From positions 26,057-79,029 of the forward strand of contig CAJUNN010000008.1 of NCBI GenBank assembly GCA_910587955.1: a DNA stretch of 52,973 nucleotides, in the 5' to 3' direction. The translations under genes and the position numbers were made by a program. The notes beneath the pieces were generated by a model that did not search any database, had not been told where the DNA came from, and was given only the letters and a program-made list of their open reading frames with translations. This stretch comes from an uncultured Lachnospiraceae bacterium. Its GTDB lineage: Bacteria > Bacillota > Clostridia > Lachnospirales > Lachnospiraceae. The stretch's first letter is position 1, and each line of letters begins with the position of its first letter. Below are positions 8,621 through 17,600 of the stretch, one piece after another.

Positions 8621-9670
8621 ATGGATAAGAAAAAGTATGTAGCTTATGTGGGAACTTACACGCACGGAAGCAGTGTCGGTATTCATATTTTTGATCTGGA
8701 TGTGGAAACCGGTGGGATGAAGGAGCGCAAGGTGGTTCCCATCAACAACCCTTCCTATATCAAAATGTCCCACAACGGTAAATTCCTGTATTCCATTGCG
8801 GACGAGGGCGTGCGCTCTTTCAATGTGCTTCCGGACGGGGATCTGGAGCCCAGGGACTGCATCGGGATTGACGGAATGCGGGGATGCTATCTTTCTACGG
8901 ATCAGGAGGACAGGTATCTGTTTGTGGCAGGCTGGCATGACGGGAAGGTGACGGTCCTGAGCCTGAAAGAAAACGGTGATTTCGAAAAGATTACGGACGG
9001 GATTTTCCACAAGGGCCTGGGCAGCGTAGCGGAGCGTAATTTCCGCCCCCATGTAAACTGCGTCAATCTGACGCCGGACGGAAAGTATCTCTGCGCGGTA
9101 GATTTGGGTACGGACCAGATTAAGATTTATAAATTTAATGCCAGGACCGGAAAAATTGCCCTGGCGGATCTTTTGATGTGTGAATTGAATTCGGCGCCGC
9201 GCATTATCAAATTCAGCCGCAGTGGAAGGTTTGCTTATGTGATCAGCGAGCTGAAAAATTATATTACCGTATATCGGTATGACGGAAGTGGAAAGAATCC
9301 TTCTTTTGAGCTGATTCAGACTGTGCCCACCCTCAACGATTACCACTCGGCCACCAGCGCCGCCTGCGCCCTGCGTTTTTCCAAGGATGACAGCAAGGTG
9401 TTGTGTACCAATGCCGGGGACAATACGGCAGGTGTCTTTCATGTGGATCGGGAAACGGGGCTTTTGGAGCGCATCTGTGTCCTTCCTGTCAGCGGGGATT
9501 ATCCCAAGGCCATTGATTTCTTTCCGGATAACCGGCATATTATGTCTCTGAATCACGAGAGCAACAGCATTACCATTTTTGAAGTCAATTATGAGAAAAA
9601 GTATTTTACCATGAAGGGGAAGCCGATTCCCATTGAGACGCCCAACTGCATTCTCGTGTCGGAGTTGTAA
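8621..9670 (+). CDS. Lactonase-family beta-propeller protein (6-phosphogluconolactonase-like)
   Basis: 349 residues from ATG 8621, 4 nt after a GGAGAGAGGG ribosome site; an in-frame upstream start at 8507 would overlap hemL and has no ribosome site. It begins YVAYVGTYTHGSSVGIHIFD and has repeated propeller strands (YIKMSHNGKFLYSI, VNLTPDGKYLCAVDLGTDQI, ALRFSKDDSKVLCTNAGDNT), as in the Pgl/YbhE seven-bladed lactonase family. Members hydrolyse 6-phosphogluconolactone, but many paralogues have other or unknown substrates, so the enzymatic call is tentative. It is cytoplasmic. It lies 73 nt behind hemL and may share the operon. Confidence 0.8.
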   Translation: MDKKKYVAYVGTYTHGSSVGIHIFDLDVETGGMKERKVVPINNPSYIKMSHNGKFLYSIADEGVRSFNVLPDGDLEPRDCIGIDGMRGCYLSTDQEDRYLFVAGWHDGKVTVLSLKENGDFEKITDGIFHKGLGSVAERNFRPHVNCVNLTPDGKYLCAVDLGTDQIKIYKFNARTGKIALADLLMCELNSAPRIIKFSRSGRFAYVISELKNYITVYRYDGSGKNPSFELIQTVPTLNDYHSATSAACALRFSKDDSKVLCTNAGDNTAGVFHVDRETGLLERICVLPVSGDYPKAIDFFPDNRHIMSLNHESNSITIFEVNYEKKYFTMKGKPIPIETPNCILVSEL

Positions 9671-9706
9671 CTGGGAGTTTGTACCATGAAAAGTGCAAAA
9701 GAGGGC

Positions 9707-9735
9707 TTGAAAAAAGCGCCCAAACCAACTAAAAT
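9707..9735 (+). promoter_or_regulatory. Sigma-A promoter for pduL-ackA
   Basis: TTGAAA at 9707-9712, 17-nt spacer, TAAAAT at 9730-9735. The resulting leader of about 90 nt contains a GGGGC...GCCCC pairing (about 9762-9793) before the pduL ribosome site AAAAGGAG. Confidence 0.6.
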
Positions 9736-9830
9736 GGAACTAACATGGCGCATTGCCATAGGGGCGGCGGGACACGGATCGGATCCGGCCCCCATTGTTG
9801 CGAATACTACATAGAAAAGGAGAATGGATT

Positions 9831-10400
9831 ATGAATTTCGTTGTTGAAACGTCTGCACGCCACGTGCATGTGACGCAGGAGGATCTGGAGACCTTATTTG
9901 GAAAGGGTTATGAGCTGACCAAGAAGAAGGATTTGTCACAGCCCGGCCAGTATGCCTGTGAGGAGCGGGTGACTGTTGTGGGTTCCAAGAAAGAGCTGGC
10001 AGGCGTGTCTATTTTAGGACCGGTAAGGCCTGCGACCCAGGTTGAAATTTCCCTGACCGATGCCCGTTCCATCGGCGTTGCGGCTCCCATCCGCGAGTCC
10101 GGCGACATTGCGGGAAGCGGCGCATGCAAGCTGGTAGGACCTGCAGGCGAGGTGGAGCTTAAGGAAGGCGTGATCGCTGCCAAGCGCCATATCCATGCGA
10201 CCCCGGAAGATGCAGAAAAGCTTGGTGTTCAGGATAAGGACGTGGTATCCGTAAAGATTGAGACCGGAGAGAGAAGCCTGGTGTTCGGGGATGTGGTGGT
10301 ACGCGTAAGCCCGAAATTCGCTCTGGCTATGCACATTGACACGGATGAGTCCAACGCGGCAGGCTGCGGAAGAGAAGTATACGGCGAGATCGTAAAATAA
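9831..10400 (+). CDS. pduL: PduL-type phosphotransacylase (phosphate acetyl/propanoyltransferase)
   Basis: 190 residues from ATG 9831, 6 nt after AAAAGGAGAATG. The protein has two similar beta-barrel halves with the zinc-binding motifs SARHVHVTQEDLETLFG at the N-terminus and AAKRHIHATPEDAEKLGV near residue 118; both are signatures of the PduL family, unrelated to Pta. It interconverts acyl-CoA and acyl-phosphate. There is no N-terminal microcompartment-targeting helix and no shell protein gene nearby. It lies 30 nt upstream of ackA, so its likely job is acetyl-CoA to acetyl-phosphate in fermentative ATP formation. Confidence 0.92.
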   Translation: MNFVVETSARHVHVTQEDLETLFGKGYELTKKKDLSQPGQYACEERVTVVGSKKELAGVSILGPVRPATQVEISLTDARSIGVAAPIRESGDIAGSGACKLVGPAGEVELKEGVIAAKRHIHATPEDAEKLGVQDKDVVSVKIETGERSLVFGDVVVRVSPKFALAMHIDTDESNAAGCGREVYGEIVK

Positions 10401-10430
10401 TTATTCACGAAAATAAGGAGAATATCAGAC

Positions 10431-11624
10431 ATGAAAGTATTGGTATTGAACTGCGGAAGTTCTTCCCTGAAATATCAGCTCATTGATATGGACAACGAGA
10501 ACGTAATGGCGAAAGGCCTCTGTGAGAGAATCGGAATTGAAGGTTCCAAGCTGACCCACAAGGCGGCCGACAAGGAGCTGGTGATTGAGCAGCCCATGTC
10601 CAAGCATACGGAAGCCATTTCCCTGGTTATGAAAGCATTGGTAGATCCAGAGTATGGTGTAATCGCGGATACAAAAGAGATCGCCGCCGTGGGACATCGG
10701 GTTCTTCACGCAGGAACCATTTACAGTGAGTCCATCGTAGTGAACGAGGATGTAAAACGTGTCATCCGGGAATGCTTTGATCTGGGACCGCTTCACAATC
10801 CGGCCAACCTGATGGGAATCGAGGCCTGTGAAGAAGCAATGCCGGGAACGCCTAACGTGGCCGTATGGGATACCGCTTTTGGGATGTCAATGCCGGAAAA
10901 GGCGTATCTCTATGCCATTCCCCATGAATATTATGAGAAATACAGCATCCGCCGCTATGGTTTTCACGGAACCAGCCACATGTTTGTATCCGGCGAAGCG
11001 CTTAAGTTTGCAGGCCTGGATCCCAAGAAGGGAAAAGTAATTGTTTGTCATCTCGGCAACGGCGCCAGCATTTCCGCTTCTATCGGCGGTAAATGCGTGG
11101 ATACTTCTATGGGACTGACTCCTCTGGAAGGCCTGATTATGGGAACCCGGAGCGGCGATATAGATGCGGGCGTAGTTCAGACTATCTGCAACAAAGAGGG
11201 CAAGGATGTAAATGAGGTTCTCAATATCCTGAACAAGAAGTCCGGTGTTCTCGGTATGAGCGGCGGCGTGTCCAGCGATTTCCGCGACATTGAGAAGGCA
11301 CGGGCCGAGGGCAATCATCTGGCCGAGGTGGCCTTGGATGCCTTTATTTACCGTGTGGCCAAGTACATAGGCGCATACACAGCAGCCATGAACGGTGTGG
11401 ATGCCATTGCCTTTACTGCAGGCGTGGGTGAGAACGACATCAAGAGCCGCAAGGCTATCTGCAGTTATCTGGGCTATCTGGGTGTGGAGATTGACGATGA
11501 GGCCAATAACTGCCGCGGAAAGAACCAGATGATTTCCACTGCGGATTCCAAAGTGAAGGTGATGGTTCTTCCCACCAATGAGGAGCTGGCCATTGCAAGG
11601 GAAACTCTTCGTATGGTGAAATAA
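10431..11624 (+). CDS. ackA: Acetate kinase
   Basis: 397 residues, standard length. It starts MKVLVLNCGSSSLKYQLID (phosphate-binding ASKHA motif), contains AVWDTAFGMSMPEKAYLYAI, RRYGFHGTSHMFV with the catalytic His, IVCHLGNGASISA, and AFTAGVGENDIKSR near the C-terminus. It converts acetyl-phosphate plus ADP to acetate plus ATP. Paired with PduL rather than Pta. The gene ends immediately before a perfect consensus promoter for yceD. Confidence 0.98.
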   Translation: MKVLVLNCGSSSLKYQLIDMDNENVMAKGLCERIGIEGSKLTHKAADKELVIEQPMSKHTEAISLVMKALVDPEYGVIADTKEIAAVGHRVLHAGTIYSESIVVNEDVKRVIRECFDLGPLHNPANLMGIEACEEAMPGTPNVAVWDTAFGMSMPEKAYLYAIPHEYYEKYSIRRYGFHGTSHMFVSGEALKFAGLDPKKGKVIVCHLGNGASISASIGGKCVDTSMGLTPLEGLIMGTRSGDIDAGVVQTICNKEGKDVNEVLNILNKKSGVLGMSGGVSSDFRDIEKARAEGNHLAEVALDAFIYRVAKYIGAYTAAMNGVDAIAFTAGVGENDIKSRKAICSYLGYLGVEIDDEANNCRGKNQMISTADSKVKVMVLPTNEELAIARETLRMVK

Positions 11625-11629
11625 AAAGC

Positions 11630-11658
11630 TTGACAAACCTTCTGCCGCTGGGTATAAT
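11630..11658 (+). promoter_or_regulatory. Consensus sigma-A promoter for yceD-rpmF
   Basis: TTGACA at 11630-11635, exactly 17 nt, TATAAT at 11653-11658: a perfect match to the housekeeping consensus. It begins 6 nt after the ackA stop, and predicted transcription starts just before the yceD ribosome site (TTAGGAGAG). Confidence 0.9.
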
Positions 11659-11684
11659 GAATAAGTGCGCATTAGGAGAGAACT

Positions 11685-12206
11685 ATGCTGATAAACCTGA
11701 CAGATGTTTTATCCTGCGAGGAAAAAACAGTGATACGGACAGCGTCCATAGATCAAGAGTCTTTCGATTCCGATCTTGGAAGCTTTCCCATTACGGAGAA
11801 GGATCCCTTTGAGCTGGCCATCACCAATCTGGGCGGAAAAAAGCTGCGGATTGCGGCGTCGGCCAGGCTTTCGGTGAGGATTCCCTGTGATCGCTGCCTG
11901 GAGGATGTGAAGACTCCCCTTGTTCTTGTCATAGACAGAGAAGTGGATTTGAAGCAGACTGCAGAGGGCAGGATAGAAGATTTGGACGAGACAGATTTTG
12001 TCATTGGATACAACCTGGATGTGGATAAGCTTATCTACAGTGAGATTTTGGTGAATTGGCCGATGAAAACTTTGTGCAGAGAAGACTGCAAAGGAATCTG
12101 CAGAAAGTGCGGGGCAAATCTCAATCACGGCGAATGCGGCTGTGATACAGTGGAATTGGATCCAAGAATGGCCGTAATAGCCGAGATATTTAAGAACTGT
12201 AATTAG
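11685..12206 (+). CDS. YceD/DUF177 protein (23S rRNA accumulation factor family)
   Basis: 173 residues. The C-terminal half has the family hallmarks: VRIPCDRCLEDVKTPL near residue 65 and a cysteine-rich CREDCKGICRKCGANLNHGECGC near 128 that likely binds zinc, followed by DPRMAVIAEIF. YceD/DUF177 proteins are almost always encoded beside rpmF, as here (14 nt apart), and are linked to 50S subunit and 23S rRNA maturation. The transcript has a very short leader because the promoter lies close to the start. Confidence 0.85.
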   Translation: MLINLTDVLSCEEKTVIRTASIDQESFDSDLGSFPITEKDPFELAITNLGGKKLRIAASARLSVRIPCDRCLEDVKTPLVLVIDREVDLKQTAEGRIEDLDETDFVIGYNLDVDKLIYSEILVNWPMKTLCREDCKGICRKCGANLNHGECGCDTVELDPRMAVIAEIFKNCN

Positions 12207-12220
12207 AGGAGGTGTAACCG

Positions 12221-12400
12221 ATGTCTATTTGTCCCAAAAATAAATCTTCCAGAGGAAGAAGAGATAAGAGAAGAGCAAACTGGAAAATGGGCGCCATGAA
12301 TCTGGTGAAGTGCAGCAAATGCGGCGCGCTGATGATGCCCCATAGAGTTTGCAAGGCTTGTGGCTCTTACAACAAGAAAGAGATCGTGTCCGTAGATTAA
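12221..12400 (+). CDS. rpmF: 50S ribosomal protein L32
   Basis: 59 residues starting at ATG 12221 after a strong AGAGGAGGTG ribosome site. It begins MSICPKNKSSRGRRDKRRAN and has two CxxC pairs (CSKCG near residue 32 and CKACG near 45), the zinc-ribbon form of L32. It is followed directly by an intrinsic terminator, closing the yceD-rpmF unit. Confidence 0.97.
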   Translation: MSICPKNKSSRGRRDKRRANWKMGAMNLVKCSKCGALMMPHRVCKACGSYNKKEIVSVD

Positions 12401-12414
12401 TCGTGGATACAAGA

Positions 12415-12446
12415 GGGCTTTCCGGGAGACCGGGAAGCCCTTTTTT
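12415..12446 (+). terminator. Intrinsic terminator after rpmF
   Basis: An 11-bp stem with one G-U pair (GGGCTTTCCGG against CCGGGAAGCCC) around a GAGA loop, followed by six T. Confidence 0.95.
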
Positions 12447-12508
12447 CGCGGGGAAAAGAAGCATTTTTGCGAAAAAGGGATGCTCAGGTTTTTTTGGAAA
12501 AGAATAGG

Positions 12509-12537
12509 TTGATTTCTGGATTAATATTTAGTATGAT
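12509..12537 (+). promoter_or_regulatory. Promoter for the plsX-acpP-rnc-smc-ftsY cluster
   Basis: TTGATT at 12509-12514, 17-nt spacer, TATGAT at 12532-12537, in an AT-rich stretch between the rpmF terminator and plsX. No FapR-type palindrome was evident. Confidence 0.6.
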
Positions 12538-12601
12538 GATATAGGATCTTTTTAGAGGGCATATCTGCCCGGAGATCCAGGAGAGAGCAGGAGGAAAATT
12601 C

Positions 12602-13615
12602 ATGCAGGAAATGATCCGGGTTGCCGTAGATGCGATGGGCGGAGACAACGCGCCGGACGAGATTGTCAAAGGCGCTGTGGAGGCCGTCGGTCTGCGCAGA
12701 GACATCAAAGTATTTCTTGTGGGAAAAGAGGAACGCATCCGGGAGAAATTAAAGGCATACTCCTATGGGGAAGAGCAGATCGAGGTTGTGGAAGCCTCGG
12801 AAGTTATTGAGACAGCGGAGCCGCCGGTAGCTGCCATACGGAAGAAAAAGGATTCATCGATTGTGGTAGGCTTAAAACTGGTAAAAGAAGGGAAGGCAGA
12901 CGCCTTTGTCTCTGCGGGAAGCTCGGGAGCCGTTCTGGTAGGCGGCCAGCTTCTGGTAGGACGGATCAAGGGAGTGGAACGTCCGCCTCTGGCACCTCTG
13001 ATTCCTACAGCAAAGGGAGTAGCCCTTTTGATTGACTGCGGAGCCAATGTGGATGCGCGGGCTTCCCATCTGGTGCAGTTTGCAAAAATGGGTTCCATCT
13101 ATATGGAACATGTAGTGGGAGTTTCCAATCCCAAAGTGGCGCTTGTCAACATCGGCGCGGAGGAGGAAAAGGGAAATGCACTGGTAAAAGAGACTTTTCC
13201 ACTCCTCAAAGAATGCAGAGACATCAATTTTATCGGCAGCATTGAAGCCAGAGAGATTCCTCACGGGCAGGCCGATGTGATTGTGTGCGAAGCTTTTGTA
13301 GGAAATGTCATATTAAAGCTCTATGAGGGTGTGGGAGCTGTTCTGGTCAGCAAGATCAAAGACGGTATGAAAACGTCCCTGCGGAGCAAGATTGGCGGAC
13401 TTTTGGTGAAACCGGCCCTGAAAGAGACTTTGAAATCCTTTGACGCTACGGAATACGGCGGAGCGCCGCTTCTGGGACTTAAGGGTCTGGTAGTAAAGAC
13501 CCATGGAAGTTCGAAGGCCCAGGAGGTGAAAAATTCCATTTTGCAGTGCGTCACATTTAAGGAGCAGCAGATTCATGATAAAATCAAAGAGAATATTATA
13601 AGAGAGGAGGGGTGA
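12602..13615 (+). CDS. plsX: Phosphate acyltransferase PlsX
   Basis: 337 residues, normal length. Residues 5-25 read IRVAVDAMGGDNAPDEIVKG, the family N-terminal motif; AFVSAGSSGAVLVGG and ALVNIGAEEEKGNALVKE are further matches. It makes acyl-phosphate from acyl-ACP for phospholipid synthesis at the membrane surface. ATG 12602 follows AGCAGGAGG. The stop is 4 nt from the acpP start, and the pair is the usual Firmicute lipid start of this cluster. Confidence 0.97.
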   Translation: MQEMIRVAVDAMGGDNAPDEIVKGAVEAVGLRRDIKVFLVGKEERIREKLKAYSYGEEQIEVVEASEVIETAEPPVAAIRKKKDSSIVVGLKLVKEGKADAFVSAGSSGAVLVGGQLLVGRIKGVERPPLAPLIPTAKGVALLIDCGANVDARASHLVQFAKMGSIYMEHVVGVSNPKVALVNIGAEEEKGNALVKETFPLLKECRDINFIGSIEAREIPHGQADVIVCEAFVGNVILKLYEGVGAVLVSKIKDGMKTSLRSKIGGLLVKPALKETLKSFDATEYGGAPLLGLKGLVVKTHGSSKAQEVKNSILQCVTFKEQQIHDKIKENIIREEG

Positions 13616-13619
13616 GACG

Positions 13620-13850
13620 GTGGAATTCGAGAAGCTGAAAGGTATTATTGCGGATGTTCTGAACGTGGATGCGGAAGAAATTACCATGGACACCACCTTT
13701 GTGGATGATCTCGGAGCGGATTCCCTGGATGTATTTCAGATTATTATGGGCATTGAAGAGGAATTCGATATTGAGATTGCACAGGAGGAGGCAGAGAAGA
13801 TCGTTTCTGTCGGGGATGCAGTCGAGCAGATTAAGAACGCAGTAGGCTGA
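13620..13850 (+). CDS. acpP: Acyl carrier protein
   Basis: 76 residues, strongly acidic. FVDDLGADSLDVFQIIMGIE holds the phosphopantetheine serine (DSL) near residue 36. The start is GTG 13620, preceded by GAGGAGGGG; there is no in-frame ATG at the N-terminus. It follows plsX by 4 nt. A hairpin separates it from rnc, which could set its expression above that of downstream genes. Confidence 0.95.
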   Translation: MEFEKLKGIIADVLNVDAEEITMDTTFVDDLGADSLDVFQIIMGIEEEFDIEIAQEEAEKIVSVGDAVEQIKNAVG

Positions 13851-13860
13851 GACAATGGGG

Positions 13861-13886
13861 AAGGGGCTGTTTACGGCAGCCTCTTT
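13861..13886 (+). terminator. Attenuator-like hairpin between acpP and rnc
   Basis: AAGGGGCTG pairs with CAGCCTCTT (9 bp, one G-U) around a 7-nt loop, followed by TCGGTTTG, so the U-run is weak. It probably gives partial termination, or an mRNA 3' end stabilising acpP. Confidence 0.5.
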
Positions 13887-13911
13887 CGGTTTGTCTGGAA
13901 GGGAAACAGGC

Positions 13912-14595
13912 ATGAGATTAAAAGAACTGGAAGAGCAGATTGGATATTGCTTCCGTGACCGGAAACTGTTGGAGCAGGCGCTTTGCCACAGCTCCTACGC
14001 CAACGAGCGCCACATGGATCGTCTTCAAAACAATGAGCGTCTGGAGTTTCTGGGTGATGCGGTTCTGGAGCTGGCTGCCAGTGAGTTTTTGTACCGGACC
14101 TATCCCAGAATGCCGGAGGGCGAGGCTACGCGCACCAGGGCCAGCATTGTCTGCGAGCAGACCCTGGCGCTCTGTGCCCGGGAAATGGGACTGGGAAAAT
14201 GGCTGCGTCTGGGAAAAGGGGAAGAACTGACCGGCGGCAGGGAGCGGGATTCCATTACTTCGGATGCCATGGAGGCTCTTTTGGGTGCCATTTACCTGGA
14301 TGGTGGTTTTGCTAATGCAAAAGAATTTGTGGGAAGGTTTATTTTAAATGATATAGAACACAAGAAACTCTTTTTTGATAGCAAGACTATCCTGCAGGAA
14401 ACGCTTCAGAGTGAATCGGAGGAAGCGCTTCACTATGTGACGGTGAAGGAGGAGGGACCGGACCACAATAAGTGTTTCACGGTCAACGCCTGTCTGGGAG
14501 AATGCGTAATCGGAACGGGGTGCGGCCGGACGAAAAAGGCGGCAGAACAGGAGGCGGCGTATGAGGCGCTGCTTCGGAGAGGGAAAAACGGATAA
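13912..14595 (+). CDS. rnc: Ribonuclease III
   Basis: 227 residues from ATG 13912, 8 nt after GGAAGGG. The frame also opens at ATG 13855, but that start would place the intergenic hairpin in coding sequence and has no ribosome site. The signature NNERLEFLGDAVLELAASEF and DAMEALLGAIYLDGG supply the catalytic acidic residues. A double-stranded RNA-binding domain ends the protein (about 155-227, GTGCGRTKKAAEQEAAYEAL). It processes rRNA precursors and dsRNA. rnc directly before smc is standard in Clostridia and Bacilli. Confidence 0.95.
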   Translation: MRLKELEEQIGYCFRDRKLLEQALCHSSYANERHMDRLQNNERLEFLGDAVLELAASEFLYRTYPRMPEGEATRTRASIVCEQTLALCAREMGLGKWLRLGKGEELTGGRERDSITSDAMEALLGAIYLDGGFANAKEFVGRFILNDIEHKKLFFDSKTILQETLQSESEEALHYVTVKEEGPDHNKCFTVNACLGECVIGTGCGRTKKAAEQEAAYEALLRRGKNG

Positions 14596-14606
14596 CGGAG
14601 TAAAGC

Positions 14607-17600
14607 ATGTATTTAAAAAGTATCGAGGTGCAGGGCTTTAAGTCCTTTGCCAATAAGATTCTATTTGATTTCCACAACGGAATTACAGGCATTGTAGGGC
14701 CTAACGGCAGCGGCAAAAGCAATGTGGCGGACGCAGTGCGCTGGGTGCTAGGAGAACAGCGGGTAAAGCAGCTCCGGGGCGGCAGTATGCAGGATGTAAT
14801 CTTTGCGGGGACGGAGAACCGGAAGCCTTTGAGCTATGCAGGCGTGGCCATTACCCTGGATAATTCAGATCATCAGCTGGCCATTGACTACGAGGAAGTG
14901 ACCGTATCCCGCCGCCTGTACCGGTCGGGGGAGAGCGAATATCTGATCAACGGAACGGCCTGCAGGCTCAAAGACATCAACGAGCTTTTTTATGATACGG
15001 GTATCGGCAAAGAGGGCTATTCCATCATCGGACAGGGCCAGATTGATAAGATATTAAGTTCCAGGCCGGAGGAATCCAGGGAACTTTTTGACGAGGCCAC
15101 GGGCATTGTTAAATTTAAGAGAAGAAAGAATACGGCCCAGAAGAAGCTGGAAGAAGAGAAGCAGAATATTCTGCGCATCAACGACATTCTGGCGGAGCTG
15201 GAGAAGCAGCTGGGGCCCCTGGAGCGCCAATCGGAGGTGGCCAGGCAGTATTTGAAGAAAAAAGAGACATTAAAAGTTTACGATGTGAATATGTTTCTTC
15301 TGGAGACTGCGCGCCTTAGGGGAGAGCTGGAAGAACTGGAAAAGAAGGCGCAGACAGCCCAGGCCGAGCTTTCAGAGGCTTCTTTTGCCTATGAAAATAT
15401 CAAGCTGGAGCATGCTAAGATTGAGGAGGAGCTGGAGGGCCTGAACCGGGATCTGGATGAGACCCGGGAATCTTTTTCCCAGGCAGGCTTAAGCCGCCAG
15501 CAGCTGGAAGGGCAGATTGAGATTCTGAAAGAACAGATCCATTCCGTCAGGGCCAATGATGAGCATCTCCAGGGACGTCTGGCCGCTATCGGGACGGATG
15601 TGCTGGAAAAAAAAGAGACCAGGAAGAAGCTGACGGAGGAGCAGAAGCAGCTGGACGGACAGCTTAAGGAAATTTCCAGGATTTCGGGAGAGGCTGCGGA
15701 GCGCCTTGGCGCTGTCCGGAAACGGATGGACGCTCTGAGCGGCCGGGTGGAGCAGCGCAAAAATGATATTATCGGCCTTTTAAATGAGCGGGCCTCCACC
15801 AAGGGGCGGCTGCAGCGCTACGATGCCATGCAGGAGCAGGCACAGATACGCAGAGCGGAGCTGAATCAGAAGCTTTTGGAGGCGAAAAGCGGCGAGGCAG
15901 AGCAGAAAGCCCTTTTTCAGAAGTATCAGGAGGAGCTGGAACAGGTCTGCGGGAAAATTTTGGATTTGTCTCAATCCCAGCAGGAGAAAGAAGAGGCTGC
16001 GGAAGGATACCGCAGGGCTTTGGGGAAACTGAATGAACAGCTGGAGATTGGACAGACGGCTTACCACCGGGAAGCGTCAAGGCTTGAGTCCCTGCGTAAT
16101 ATGGCAGAGCGGTACGACGGTTACGGAAGCAGCATCCGCAAAGTCATGGAAAAAAAGGAGAAGACGCCGGGGATTCTGGGTGTGGTTGCGGACATTATCA
16201 AGGTAGATCAAAAGTATGAGACTGCCGTGGAGACGGCCCTTGGGGGCAACATCCAGAATATTGTCACGGACAATGAGGCTACAGCCAAAGAGCTCATTGC
16301 CTATTTGAAGAAAAACAAGCTGGGACGAGCTACATTCCTGCCCCTGACCGGAGTGGAGAGCCGGGATCATTTTCCAAGGAAGGAAGCCCTGGATGAGGCG
16401 GGAGCCATTGGGCTGGCCAGTACTCTGGTCCAGGCCGAGAAGCAGTATGAGGGTGTGGTTTCCTATCTGCTGGGGCGCGTGCTGGTCGTACAGGAGATTG
16501 ACGCGGCGATCCGCATTGCCCGGAAATACCGGCACTCCATACATATTGTCACCCTGGAGGGCGAGTATTTAAGCCCGGGAGGCTCCATGACCGGAGGAGC
16601 TTTCCGCAATTCCAGCAATCTTTTGGGAAGGCGCAGGGAACTGGAAGAACTGGAAGAAAATGTGAAGCGCCTGGCGGCGGAAATGCAGGAAGCGCGCAGC
16701 CAGATGGAGGCGGTCAAGGATGAGCGCCGCCGCTGCCGGGAAGAGTCGGAAGCTTTGAATGCCAGGCTTCAGGAGCAGTTTCTGCTTCAGAATACGGCGC
16801 GGCTGAATGTGAACCAGTCGGAACAGCGCCTGAAGGAGATTGCCGAGGGCTACGCAGGGCTTCAAAGGGAGCTGGAGCAGCTGGAGGAGCAGCTGGGCGA
16901 GATCCGGGAGAACCGGGAGGTTATAAGGAAAGAGCTTGCCCGTTCGGAAGAGCTGGAGAAAGCCCATGAGGAGGATACGGCCCAGGCGCAAAAAGAGCTG
17001 GAGGAAGTGCGCAGCCTGGAAGAGAGCGGCGTGCGGGAGTGCGAAGAGATTCATCTCAGATCTGCTGCCATTACCCAGAAAGCAGAGTTTGTAAATGAAA
17101 ACATTGCCCGCATTGACCGGGAACTGGAGCGGTTCCGCATGGAAGAAGAAGAGCTGAAATCCGGCGTTGTGCAGGGAGACCGGGACATTAAGGCCAAGGA
17201 GGAGGGCATTCTGGTTCTGGTTGGGCAGCTGGAGCAGCTGACAGCCCGCAGCAATTTCCTGGAACAGCGTGCAGGGGAACTTTCTGCCAAACGGGAAGCC
17301 CTGCTGGCAGGCCAGAAAGAATTTTTTACCAGGCGGGAGGAACTTTCCGAGCGCAGAAACCTTCTGGACAAAGAAGTGTTCCGGCTTAACAGCCAGAGGG
17401 AGAAGCTGGAGGAGGCTTCCGAGGTCCAGATCAACTATATGTGGGAAGAGTATGAGCTCACATACAATGGGGCTCTTCCTCTGCGCAATGAAGCCTATAC
17501 CGATCTGACAGGCTTGAAAAAGCAGATCCTGGAGCTGAAAGACGAGATCCGCAGGCTGGGCGACGTAAATGTAAATGCCATTGAGGATTACAAAAATATT

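Noticed and set aside
13855..13911. Upstream ATG as the rnc start
   Set aside because: It would translate through the hairpin, lacks a ribosome site and adds residues foreign to RNase III.
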